64,000 nt of DNA from Pelagibacteraceae bacterium GOM-A1 (GTDB lineage: Bacteria > Pseudomonadota > Alphaproteobacteria > Pelagibacterales > Pelagibacteraceae), in assembly GCA_001704065.1 (NCBI GenBank), contig LHBX01000039.1, positions 1 to 64,000 on the forward strand, given 5' to 3'. The translations under genes and the position numbers were made by a program. How positions within the stretch are numbered: the first letter of the stretch is position 1; each line of letters opens with the position of its first letter. Below, piece by piece: positions 1 to 8,985 of this stretch. Below the pieces are notes generated by a model. That model was not told where the DNA came from, did no database searches, and saw nothing but the letters and a program-made list of their open reading frames with translations.

Positions 1-1
1 A

Positions 2-652
2 TTGGGTTCCTTAATTGGTGGAAAAGTATCAAGATCAAGATCAACATTTAAATCTTTTGCACAACCTCAACAAGTTTTTGCATTAGCTCTTATAGTATTA
101 TCAGCTAAACTGAGTAAAGCAGACGGTCAGGTTAGTAGAGAGGAATTAATAGCGGTAAAAGATAAACTCAAAATTCCAGAACATGAATTAGATCAAGTTG
201 GAAAAATTTTTAATAAAGCTAAAGAAGAAAGTACTGGTTACGAACCATATGCAAAACAAATAGCTCAGATCTATCAAGGAAATATAAATGTGTTGGAAGA
301 AGTCATTAATATATTATTTTATATTGCAGAAGCTGATGGAAATATAAGTGATCAAGAATTTAGAATGATACAACATGTTTCCCAATTATTTGGTCTTAGT
401 GATGCTCAGTTCAATGGAATAGTTGAGGGTAGAAAATCATCAGATAAACTCAATCCATATGTGGTATTAGAGAGCAAACCTGATGATAATCTTACAGATA
501 TTAGAAAAAGATATTTAAAATTAAGTAAAGAACATCATCCTGACTTACTTCTAAGTAAAGGAGTTCCTCAGGAAGTTATTGAGGAAAGTAAAAAGAAAAT
601 GAGAGCTATAAATTCAGCCTGGGATCAAATCCAAAAGCTAAAGAGTAATTAA
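2..652 (+). CDS. TerB-like / DnaJ-domain protein (DjlA-like), 5' end probably outside the window
   Basis: TerB-like acidic helical region ([23 protein letters not shown]) followed by a C-terminal J-domain ([15 protein letters not shown]); ORF runs to the window edge. Confidence 0.75.
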   Translation: MGSLIGGKVSRSRSTFKSFAQPQQVFALALIVLSAKLSKADGQVSREELIAVKDKLKIPEHELDQVGKIFNKAKEESTGYEPYAKQIAQIYQGNINVLEEVINILFYIAEADGNISDQEFRMIQHVSQLFGLSDAQFNGIVEGRKSSDKLNPYVVLESKPDDNLTDIRKRYLKLSKEHHPDLLLSKGVPQEVIEESKKKMRAINSAWDQIQKLKSN

Positions 653-1923
653 AATTGCTCAGATTCTGTCGAGCCTTCCATTGCTGTTGTCGAGCTCTTT
701 CCAGAACTTATTGTATTGGAAACTGCATCAAAATAAGAAGTGCCAACTTCTCGTTGATGTTTAACACTGGTATATCCGTCTTTTTCTCTAGCAAATTCAT
801 TTTGTTGTATTCTAGAGTAAGCAGTCATACCTTCCTTTTTATACTTTTCTGCAAGCTCGAAAATAGCAATATTTTGCGTATGGAAACCTGCTAAAGTTAT
901 AAATTGAAATTTATATCCCATCATTCCAATTTTAGTTTGAAATGTTGCAATCTCATCATCAGATAAATGTTTCTTCCAATTAAATGATGGAGAGCAATTA
1001 TAGGCTAACATCTTTCCAGGAAATTTTGCATGTATTGCGTCAGCAAACTTTTTTGCTTCTTCTAAATTAGGTGTTGCAGTTTCACACCATATTAAATCTG
1101 CGTAAGGTGCATAAGCTAACCCTCTTGAGATTGCTTGATCAATACCATCTTTTACATAATAAAAGCCTTCAGGTGATCTTTCTCCAGTCAAAAACGGTTT
1201 GTCATTTTCATCAAAATCGTTTGTTATTAGTTTCGCAGCGTTGGCATCTGTTCTTGCAAGAATAATGAGAGGAACGTCGGCAATATCAGCTGCCAATCTT
1301 GCTGCTTTTAGATTTCGGACCATGGTTCCAGTAGGAACAAGTACCTTACCACCCATATGTCCACATTTTTTTTCACTAGCTAATTGGTCTTCAAAATGAA
1401 CTCCGGCTGCGCCAGCTTTTATAAATTTTTTTGTTAGCTCAAATACATTTAACGGCCCGCCAAATCCTGCTTCACCATCTGCAATAATTGGCAACATGTA
1501 ATCAGTTCTTTCGCTGCTATTCATATCTCCATCTGCTATTTCCATATGCTGAATTTGATCAGCTCTAATTAAAGAATTATTCATAGACTCAACTAATTTA
1601 GGTGCGCTGTCGTAAGGATATAAAGATTGATCAGGATACATTTCACCAGCACTGTTTGCGTCTGCTGCAACTTGCCAACCACTTAAATAGATCGCTTTTA
1701 AACCTGCTTTTGCATGTTGAACAGCTTGATTTCCTGATAAAGAACCAAGTGTGTTTACATATGGCTCTGTATTCAACAATCTCCAGAGTTTTTGAGATTG
1801 CTGTTTACACATTGAATACTCAATTCTAATAGATCCTCTTAGCCTTTCTACCTCATCTGGCTTATAATCCCTTTGTATTCCTGCAAATCTTTTCAACTCG
1901 TACGAGATTTTCTCGGCTGACAT
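649..1923 (-). CDS. aceA: Isocitrate lyase
   Basis: Isocitrate lyase motifs, including [14 protein letters not shown] and [13 protein letters not shown]; full length 424 aa. Confidence 0.95.
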   Translation of the reverse strand: MSAEKISYELKRFAGIQRDYKPDEVERLRGSIRIEYSMCKQQSQKLWRLLNTEPYVNTLGSLSGNQAVQHAKAGLKAIYLSGWQVAADANSAGEMYPDQSLYPYDSAPKLVESMNNSLIRADQIQHMEIADGDMNSSERTDYMLPIIADGEAGFGGPLNVFELTKKFIKAGAAGVHFEDQLASEKKCGHMGGKVLVPTGTMVRNLKAARLAADIADVPLIILARTDANAAKLITNDFDENDKPFLTGERSPEGFYYVKDGIDQAISRGLAYAPYADLIWCETATPNLEEAKKFADAIHAKFPGKMLAYNCSPSFNWKKHLSDDEIATFQTKIGMMGYKFQFITLAGFHTQNIAIFELAEKYKKEGMTAYSRIQQNEFAREKDGYTSVKHQREVGTSYFDAVSNTISSGKSSTTAMEGSTESEQF

Positions 1924-1952
1924 TATTCCCCCTTTATAAAAACTAATTCTTT

Positions 1953-2114
1953 TTACTTTTCGTTATATTCTTCTGTAAACTCATTCATTCCACTTGATCC
2001 CCAATCGCAGTGGTCATCTCTTAAATAAACCCCTCTGCTTCTATGCTCTTGGTGCTCTTGGTGATTTGTAGTTTGAGAACTAGTTTCATTGTTTTTTATA
2101 GTATTTTTGTCCAT
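1953..2114 (-). CDS. Small hypothetical protein (about 53 aa from the internal ATG), between aceA and the RamB-like regulator
   Basis: [56 protein letters not shown]; non-repetitive hydrophilic composition, same strand as aceA, not antisense to another gene; the track ORF begins further upstream at 2150. Confidence 0.5.
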   Translation of the reverse strand: MDKNTIKNNETSSQTTNHQEHQEHRSRGVYLRDDHCDWGSSGMNEFTEEYNEK

Positions 2115-2127
2115 GTAAACTTTATAA

Positions 2128-2217
2128 TTTACAATATTTACAAAATCCACAAAAAATGTTAAAATTCTAGTAAATACAATAAATTTTTTGTAAATAATAA
2201 TTTACAAAGTTTACAAA
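2128..2217. promoter_or_regulatory. Putative operator array for the RamB/ScfR-like regulator
   Basis: Two tandem pairs with 9-bp period: TTTACAA(2128)/TTTACAAA(2137) and TTTACAAA(2201)/TTTACAAA(2210), plus a perfect 9-4-9 inverted repeat TTTGTAAAT-AATA-ATTTACAAA (2187-2208). Confidence 0.6.
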
Positions 2218-2223
2218 TAGTAA

Positions 2224-3648
2224 ATGAGTCAAGTAGAATTAAACATTGGTCCAAAAATAAAAGCTTTTAGAAGACAGCTAGGTATGCAGGCAAACAAACT
2301 AGCCTCACAGCTTAACATTTCACCAAGTTATTTAGCTTTAATCGAGGGTGGTAAAAGAAAAATTGACGGAGAATTACTTTTAAAAATTTGTGAGGAGTTA
2401 AGCATCAACATTAGCGATCTAACAAATAAATCAGATATCAATATGGTCAACACAATTTCAGAATTGCTTGATGATCAACTTTTTGAAGATTTGGATATAG
2501 TTGGTCCAGAAGTTAAAGATCTAGCAAATAGTAATCCAAAAATTGGTAAAGCTCTAATAAGATTAGGAGACATTTTGAAAAAAAAAGATCATGAATTGGT
2601 TAACAAAATTGAAAAACTTTCAGGAAAAATTGTTGATAATAGAAAAAACTCATTTCCTGGAGAAGTAATTTCAGATTTTTTGCAAGAAAATAGAAATTTT
2701 TTTCCAAAACTAGAGGAATTTGCAAATCAAATCTTTGAACAAATAAAACAAAATAATAGAACAAGATATATTGCTTTATGTGATTATTTAAAATCAGAGT
2801 ATAAAATTGAAGTACAAGATATAATTCCTGAAGAAGGAAAACCCTTTTCAAAAATTTATGATAACAAAAATAGAAAGTTGCTATTGTCTGATTATTTGTC
2901 TTTGGAAACAAAGAAATTACATGCTGCAGCTCAAATTGCACAAGAGGGGGCTAGTGATATAATAAATTCTTATCTTGATACTTTTAATTATCCAAATGAA
3001 GAATCAAAAAAATTAACAAAAGTTGCTTTATTAAATTATTGTGGTGCAGCAATTTTAATGCCCTACAAATTATTTCATTATGAATGTAAAAAACTTAAAT
3101 ATGATTTAGAGTTATTGCAAAATACTTTTGCAACTTCGTTCGAACAAGTCACACATAGAGTAACATGTTTGAACGATCCAAAATTACCTGGGGTTCCATT
3201 TCATTTTTTGAGAGTTGATGTAGCTGGTAATATTTCAAAAAGATTTTCATTGTCAGGTATAGAAATACCACGTTATGGTGGTGCTTGTCCTCGATGGAAT
3301 GTATATTCGGCTTTTTCTAGACCTGGTGTTATACAGGCTGCAGTAAGTAAAATGACTAATGGTGAAAAGTATGTATGTATAGCAAGAACTGTTGAAAAAG
3401 GTATAGGAAGATATGGACAAAAAAAAAGTATGTTATCTATTGGACTTGGATGTGAAGCCAAATATGCAAGAGATTTTGTTTATACGGAAAACTTAGATTT
3501 GAATGATAAAAAATCAGAGATACCTGTAGGGGTTTCATGTAGAACTTGTGATAGACTGGATTGTTCTCAAAGAGCTTTTCCACCATTGCATAAAAAATTT
3601 GATGTAGACATTAATTCTAGAGGAGTATCTGTATATGTCAGTGATTAA
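2224..3648 (+). CDS. XRE-family regulator with IrrE-like and C-terminal Cys-rich domain (RamB/ScfR short-chain fatty-acyl regulator type)
   Basis: N-terminal HTH (GPKIKAFRRQLGMQANKLASQLNISPSYLALIEGGKR), C-terminal GVSCRTCDRLDCSQRAFPPL; divergent from aceA. Confidence 0.85.
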   Translation: MSQVELNIGPKIKAFRRQLGMQANKLASQLNISPSYLALIEGGKRKIDGELLLKICEELSINISDLTNKSDINMVNTISELLDDQLFEDLDIVGPEVKDLANSNPKIGKALIRLGDILKKKDHELVNKIEKLSGKIVDNRKNSFPGEVISDFLQENRNFFPKLEEFANQIFEQIKQNNRTRYIALCDYLKSEYKIEVQDIIPEEGKPFSKIYDNKNRKLLLSDYLSLETKKLHAAAQIAQEGASDIINSYLDTFNYPNEESKKLTKVALLNYCGAAILMPYKLFHYECKKLKYDLELLQNTFATSFEQVTHRVTCLNDPKLPGVPFHFLRVDVAGNISKRFSLSGIEIPRYGGACPRWNVYSAFSRPGVIQAAVSKMTNGEKYVCIARTVEKGIGRYGQKKSMLSIGLGCEAKYARDFVYTENLDLNDKKSEIPVGVSCRTCDRLDCSQRAFPPLHKKFDVDINSRGVSVYVSD

Positions 3649-4183
3649 AAAATATGTAAATTTTATAATTATATTTTTATTTGTAAGTACAAATAATGTG
3701 TATTCAGACAATTTAAATATATTGTTTAAAGAATTGCTTAATGCAAAAAATTTACAACAAGCAGAAAAGCTAGAGGATCAAATTTGGAATAAATGGACAA
3801 GACATCCAAACAATGATTATCTGACGAACAAATTAGAGAACGGAACTTATTCCATGTACCATCAGCAATATAGAATGGCATTAAAACTATTTACAGATGT
3901 GATTAATGAGGACCCAAAATGGGCGGAGGGTTGGAATAAGAGAGCAACATTACTATTTATATTGGGGGATTATGAGAAATCGTTAGATGATATTGAAAAA
4001 GTTTTAAATCTAGAGCCAAGACATTTTGGAGCATTATCAGGACGAGCGCAAATATACTTAAGCTTAAAGGAATATGAAAAAGCAGTTGATGACTTGAGAA
4101 AAGCAAAATCTATTTATCCATTAATCAAAAGTGGAGAAAATATAAAGTTAATAGAAAAAATTATCAAAGACCAACAAATTTAA
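3635..4183 (+). CDS. TPR-repeat protein with signal peptide
   Basis: Hydrophobic N-terminus, then TPR units (AEGWNKRATLLFILGDYEKSLDDIEKVLNLEPRHFGALSGRAQIYLSLKEYEKAVDDL). Confidence 0.8.
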   Translation: MSVIKKYVNFIIIFLFVSTNNVYSDNLNILFKELLNAKNLQQAEKLEDQIWNKWTRHPNNDYLTNKLENGTYSMYHQQYRMALKLFTDVINEDPKWAEGWNKRATLLFILGDYEKSLDDIEKVLNLEPRHFGALSGRAQIYLSLKEYEKAVDDLRKAKSIYPLIKSGENIKLIEKIIKDQQI

Positions 4184-5358
4184 TTGTCCTTAGATCTTTT
4201 TTTTGCAATCAGCTGGGTTAATGAATCTACCATTAAATCTGAGGCTTTAAAAATTTCTTTTGGTTTAAATTCATGTGAAATATTTTTTTCTTCATTTGTT
4301 TTATCTTCAATGACTATACCTTCATCTGGAGAATTATTTTTAATATAAATTAGTATTAACCACTCATCATCAATTGTCTCATCCCATTTTATAAATATCT
4401 CTCCAGTTTCGAATCTTCTGTCTATGCATCTCAAGATAGACATATGTTTAGTTATATATCTTTTATTAAGTTGAAAAACTAAACTATTCGCACTTCTGTA
4501 AAAGCTTTCAAGTGCAAACTCAATTTTTTGCCTAGCTAAAGTATACTCCCTTTCTCTTTGAAGTAATTTTGCTCTATCGTCTCCTTCTTGTGTTTCTACG
4601 CCTAACGCTTCAACTCGTTCTCTTATTTTCTGATCTCTTATTTGTTGATATTTTAATTTTAGTTTTTCGATACGCTCTTGTAATCCCGAATAATCCTCTC
4701 TCTTTTCTCTTAACGCTAATTTTTCTAGTTGTTCTAATTCTTTTACCTCTCTTATTCTAAACTTTTCTATTTGCTTTTCTAATTTTAATTCTTGTAAAAA
4801 TTTCTTTTGTCTCTCCGCCTGCTCTTTTCTTAGAATAGCCTGTTCTTTTCTTAAGAATAATTTTATATCTTTTGCTCTTTCTCTTTCTAATTTTTGTTCT
4901 TGTTTTAATTGGATTTCTTTTTCTTTTAAAAAGGCTAACTCATCTGCTTTCTTCTGTTTTTCAATTTCGATTTTTTCCTTTTCTGCTTGCTCAATTTTCT
5001 CAAGTTTAATTTGCCTTTTTTCCTCAGCTCTTATTTCTTTAAAACGAATTAATCTAAATTCTATACTTTGAAAAAATTTTTGTATTAATTTATCAACCGC
5101 CAGTAAATTAAAACTAAATTTGAAAGAAAACTTATTTTTTAAATCTTCCTCAAGTCTGACCGTTCTTGAAATAATACCCTTTTCAGTACTTGTCTTTAAC
5201 TTAACTTTTTTTATTTTTTTTCTTCGATTTGATCTTTTTGTTATTTTTTTTTTTAATTTTGGTTTTTTTTTTTTTAATTTTGATTTGATTTTTTTTTTTG
5301 ATTTTTTAACTTTTATTTTTAGACTTTTTTTTTTAGTTTTTTTTTTCTTTTTTTTCAT
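4180..5358 (-). CDS. Lys-rich, coiled-coil protein of unknown function
   Basis: 392 aa; N-terminal ~55 residues more than half Lys, central long charged coiled coil (E/K/Q/R), C-terminal folded-looking region (IFIKWDETIDDEWLILIYIKNNSPDEGIVI). Confidence 0.7.
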   Translation of the reverse strand: MKKKKKKTKKKSLKIKVKKSKKKIKSKLKKKKPKLKKKITKRSNRRKKIKKVKLKTSTEKGIISRTVRLEEDLKNKFSFKFSFNLLAVDKLIQKFFQSIEFRLIRFKEIRAEEKRQIKLEKIEQAEKEKIEIEKQKKADELAFLKEKEIQLKQEQKLERERAKDIKLFLRKEQAILRKEQAERQKKFLQELKLEKQIEKFRIREVKELEQLEKLALREKREDYSGLQERIEKLKLKYQQIRDQKIRERVEALGVETQEGDDRAKLLQREREYTLARQKIEFALESFYRSANSLVFQLNKRYITKHMSILRCIDRRFETGEIFIKWDETIDDEWLILIYIKNNSPDEGIVIEDKTNEEKNISHEFKPKEIFKASDLMVDSLTQLIAKKRSKDN

Positions 5359-5387
5359 TTAAGAAATACAGCTTTATCAGCTAATTT

Positions 5388-6575
5388 TTAATAAATATAG
5401 TCTCTAGTATTAGGAACAGATCTAATATCTTTAGTTAGCTGAAGTTGAAATACTACTTGATCTCCCCATTTAAAAGCCATTTCACAACTTGTAAGATAAA
5501 ATTCCCACATCCTTAAAAATTTTTCATCAAACATTTCTAAAACTTGATCTTTTTTTGATAGAAATCTTTCTTTCCAATTTCTTAAAGTGTGAGCATAGTG
5601 CATCCTTAAAATCTCTATATCTGTAGCTATAAGTCCAGAATCCTCTATTGGCCTCGCTATTTCGCTTAAACTAGGGGTATATCCACCAGGAAATATATAT
5701 TTTGTTATCCAAGGCTGTGGGTCTCTAGGTGGTAGATTTGATCCAATTGTGTGTATCAAAGCTACTCCATCCTTTTTTAACATTTGAGACACTCTATTAA
5801 AATAGGTTTGATAAAATTTTTTTCCAACATGTTCAAACATTCCAACACTGACTATCCTATCAAATTTTTCATTCAATTGTCTGTAATCTATTAATTTAAA
5901 TTCAACTTGATTATCTAAATTTAATTCTTTAGCTTTTTCTTGACTATATTTTAATTGATTTTCCGAAAGTGTAATTCCAGTAACCGAAGCTTTTGTTTTT
6001 TTTGCAATGTCAATTGCAAGTGTTCCCCAACCAGATCCAATATCTAAAACTTTTTGGTTAGGTTGTATATGAAGTTTTTTTATTATGTGATCAATTTTAT
6101 TTTCTTGGGCAGTTTCCAAAGTATCATTCTCATTTTTGAAGTATGCACATGAATATTGTCTTTTTTTATCAAGAAACAAATCATATAATTTTTCTGAAAT
6201 ATCATAATGGTGTGCAACATTTTTTTTAGATTTAACAATTTTATTAAAACTTGTTAAATATTTTAAAGTTCCCTTTATTTTATTTAATGTCTTTCCATAA
6301 ATATTAATATCTGCTCTTCCAATATTTTTAAAAGCTATATCAAGAAATTCCGTCAAGGTTCCATTTTTTAATCTTAAAGAGCCATTGGTATACGCTTCAC
6401 CAAAATATAAATCAGGATGGAAAAGTAATTTTTTATGCAAACTTTTGTCTAACAATTGTAATTCTATAGGAATTTCTTTCAAAGGCTTTCCTATAACATA
6501 TCTGTTAGAATTATAATCTATTAAGATAAAGCCATCTTCTTTGAATAAATCATTTAAAAAATTTATAAGTTTCAT
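5388..6575 (-). CDS. cfa: Cyclopropane-fatty-acyl-phospholipid synthase family methyltransferase
   Basis: VLDIGSGWGTLAIDIAKKTKASVTGITLSENQ, VSVGMFEHVGKKFYQTYF, YIFPGGYTPSLSE motifs. Confidence 0.92.
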   Translation of the reverse strand: MKLINFLNDLFKEDGFILIDYNSNRYVIGKPLKEIPIELQLLDKSLHKKLLFHPDLYFGEAYTNGSLRLKNGTLTEFLDIAFKNIGRADINIYGKTLNKIKGTLKYLTSFNKIVKSKKNVAHHYDISEKLYDLFLDKKRQYSCAYFKNENDTLETAQENKIDHIIKKLHIQPNQKVLDIGSGWGTLAIDIAKKTKASVTGITLSENQLKYSQEKAKELNLDNQVEFKLIDYRQLNEKFDRIVSVGMFEHVGKKFYQTYFNRVSQMLKKDGVALIHTIGSNLPPRDPQPWITKYIFPGGYTPSLSEIARPIEDSGLIATDIEILRMHYAHTLRNWKERFLSKKDQVLEMFDEKFLRMWEFYLTSCEMAFKWGDQVVFQLQLTKDIRSVPNTRDYIY

Positions 6576-7453
6576 TATGCTGCTTTTAAGTGCTTAAAGT
6601 CAAAATCAAGCTTTTGAAGTTCATCAAAAAATATTTTTTTTTCGTTTTCATTTAATAACTTCAATGGTGGAATTAAATTCTGGTAGTCCTGATCAATTTG
6701 CGCCATAAAAGTATGTAATCCAGAGATTAAATTAAATTTATCGAAAATGCTTCTTACTAAACACAACTTTTCATTTGAAGATTGATCTGATCCATTTTGA
6801 AATTTATCGTAAACATCTCTTGCCAAAATTGAAGTAACATTTGTTGTTGCTGTAATTATTCCAGAGCAACCTAATTCGAGTCCTTTCAATAATTTTGATT
6901 CTGAACCTGGCATTACTGAAAAATTATCTATTTTCAAATTTTCATACAAATTATAAGAACTGTCTTTTACTCCAACTATTTGACTTGGAAATTTTTTTAC
7001 TAGCTCTTCAACACAATCAATACTAAATTTATATCCTGAGAGTTTTTCGAAATTATATAAAATTATTTTACATTCATTAATTTCATCTATAATTCTTGAG
7101 TAAAAATTAATCACATCGTAATCGCTATACTTATAATAGGCAGGGGGCATAATTAAAAATTTATTAAACCCATTTGATTTGGCTATTTTTATCAAATTAA
7201 TATTATCAACTAGCGAATTAAGACCGGTTCCAATTATAAATTTATCCTTATAATTACTTTTTGGTAACAAATTGATTAATTGAATTTTTTCCGAAAGAGA
7301 TATGAGTTGTGATTGTCCAGTACTTCCAAAAAAAACTACTCCATGGCAACCTTTGTCGATTAGATTTTCTGCATATTTAATCGTTTTTTCACTATTTAAC
7401 GCCAGATTTTTATCTAATACTGACAATGTAGCTGCATATATTCCATTAATCAT
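6575..7453 (-). CDS. DapA/NAL-family aldolase (dihydrodipicolinate synthase-like)
   Basis: GVVFFGSTGQSQLISLSEK, ILYNFEKLSGYKF, GVKDSSYN; ATG overlaps the cfa-family start. Confidence 0.8.
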   Translation of the reverse strand: MINGIYAATLSVLDKNLALNSEKTIKYAENLIDKGCHGVVFFGSTGQSQLISLSEKIQLINLLPKSNYKDKFIIGTGLNSLVDNINLIKIAKSNGFNKFLIMPPAYYKYSDYDVINFYSRIIDEINECKIILYNFEKLSGYKFSIDCVEELVKKFPSQIVGVKDSSYNLYENLKIDNFSVMPGSESKLLKGLELGCSGIITATTNVTSILARDVYDKFQNGSDQSSNEKLCLVRSIFDKFNLISGLHTFMAQIDQDYQNLIPPLKLLNENEKKIFFDELQKLDFDFKHLKAA

Positions 7454-7526
7454 AACTTAATTATATGACTATAATTATAGAATAGATTTAAAAAAAAAAT
7501 AATAAAAAAATATATTCTAAATACTT

Positions 7527-8462
7527 ATGAAAGTTTGTGTTTATCTTAGCTATATAGGTCTTGGAGCAAATTTGTTACATCTAAGTTATTTACATCAGTT
7601 ATCTGAAAAGTTTGGACCTATAACAGTTTTTACGTTATGCAAGAATTTGTCGGATGCATTGGAGGATGATCCTAAAATTAAAGAAGTCATAGTAATAGAT
7701 AAAAAATATAATAAATTTAAAAATATATTTAGTTTTTCATCGGAATTAAAAAAATTCAATTTTGATAAAATATTTATTTATTATCCAAGTCCTAGAATAT
7801 TCATCGCGTGTAAGTTAGCTGGAATAAAAGATATTTATCACTATCCTTTATTTAAAAAGAAAAATCTTCATTTAATCAACGCAGCACAAAAGTTTACTGA
7901 GAGTGTATTAAACATAGAGAAATGTCAAACATACACAAAAATTCACATAAATGAAAATAAACTTAAAAGTGTCTCAACTTATTTTGATAAATCAAAATTT
8001 AACATTGTAATAGGGGCTGGATCTTCAGGTCCAACAACAAAATGGGGCACTGATAATTACTCAAATCTAATAAATGAGTTAAATAAACTAAATAAATTTA
8101 ATTTTTTTATTTTGTGTGGTCCTAATGAAAAATTAATTGCTCAAGAAATAATGGATAAAGTTGAAGGAGATAATATTACAGATCTTAGTAACAAAAATAT
8201 CTCGGAAGTAATACCTTTTATAGCTTCTGCAGATATGTATGTGGGGAATGATTCATTTGGTTCACATATTTCATCACAATCTGGCAAACCAAGCCTTGTG
8301 ATTTTATTGGACTCACCAAAAGCATATACGGATTATACTCCTAATCATATTAGAATTATTCCTGAAGGATATAATGTTAATAATATTACACATGGAAGTG
8401 AAATTGATCCAAATTTAATTAAGGTCGAACAAGTGTACAAATCAATACTAAGTTATACTTAA
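7527..8462 (+). CDS. Glycosyltransferase family 9 (heptosyltransferase-like)
   Basis: VIGAGSSGPTTKWGTDNYSNLINEL ... VGNDSFGSHISSQSGKPSLVIL. Confidence 0.75.
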   Translation: MKVCVYLSYIGLGANLLHLSYLHQLSEKFGPITVFTLCKNLSDALEDDPKIKEVIVIDKKYNKFKNIFSFSSELKKFNFDKIFIYYPSPRIFIACKLAGIKDIYHYPLFKKKNLHLINAAQKFTESVLNIEKCQTYTKIHINENKLKSVSTYFDKSKFNIVIGAGSSGPTTKWGTDNYSNLINELNKLNKFNFFILCGPNEKLIAQEIMDKVEGDNITDLSNKNISEVIPFIASADMYVGNDSFGSHISSQSGKPSLVILLDSPKAYTDYTPNHIRIIPEGYNVNNITHGSEIDPNLIKVEQVYKSILSYT

Positions 8463-8968
8463 ACAACCGATTTTAAGACTGTGTCTTTGGCTTGGTTCAC
8501 TAAAGTAGCAATATTATTTAATTCTGGACTTCTATCTGGATGAATTTTTTTCATAATTTTTTTATAAGAATTCATCACTTCATCTTTTGTATATTTTTTT
8601 TTGGGATCTAAATTTAAAATTCTATATGCTTCATCTAAACTCATATTCTGAGATGACATATTTTGATTAAATTGATTAAAATTAAATCTGCCAGAATTTT
8701 TTAAAACTCTAAAAAGTCCCCATAATCTAAATAGCTGAAATAAAGAAATACCTGCTTTCGTTTTAATTAAAGGCAAAATAGCCAACATAAATGGTAAGGA
8801 AAATATATATCTTCCTGCATATGCCATTATTACCGCTAACAATATTGAGGAAATTATAATAAACGTTCTTACAAATTTTGATATTTTTTTTGTTGAGGTT
8901 TTGGCAAACCAATTGAGTAAAATATAAAGAATTATAAAGATTATTAGTATTGCAAAAAAAATATTCAT
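8459..8968 (-). CDS. Membrane-anchored DnaJ-domain protein
   Basis: Two hydrophobic segments, then MSLDEAYRILNLDPKKKYTKDEVMNSYKKIMKKIHPDRS. Confidence 0.8.
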   Translation of the reverse strand: MNIFFAILIIFIILYILLNWFAKTSTKKISKFVRTFIIISSILLAVIMAYAGRYIFSLPFMLAILPLIKTKAGISLFQLFRLWGLFRVLKNSGRFNFNQFNQNMSSQNMSLDEAYRILNLDPKKKYTKDEVMNSYKKIMKKIHPDRSPELNNIATLVNQAKDTVLKSVV

Positions 8969-8985
8969 AAATTAATTAAATTTAA

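Noticed and set aside
655-1829. Plus-strand ORFs at 655-894, 1071-1265, 1199-1399 and 1602-1829
   Set aside because: All lie antisense to aceA, which is unambiguous; no RBS or domain support.
2600-2941. 113-aa minus-strand ORF inside the RamB-like gene
   Set aside because: Antisense to a well-supported gene; F/Y/L-rich low-complexity composition.
5120-5362. 80-aa Phe-rich plus-strand ORF resembling a membrane protein
   Set aside because: It is the antisense of the Lys-codon runs of the 4180-5358 gene; Phe-rich artefact of poly-A/T composition.
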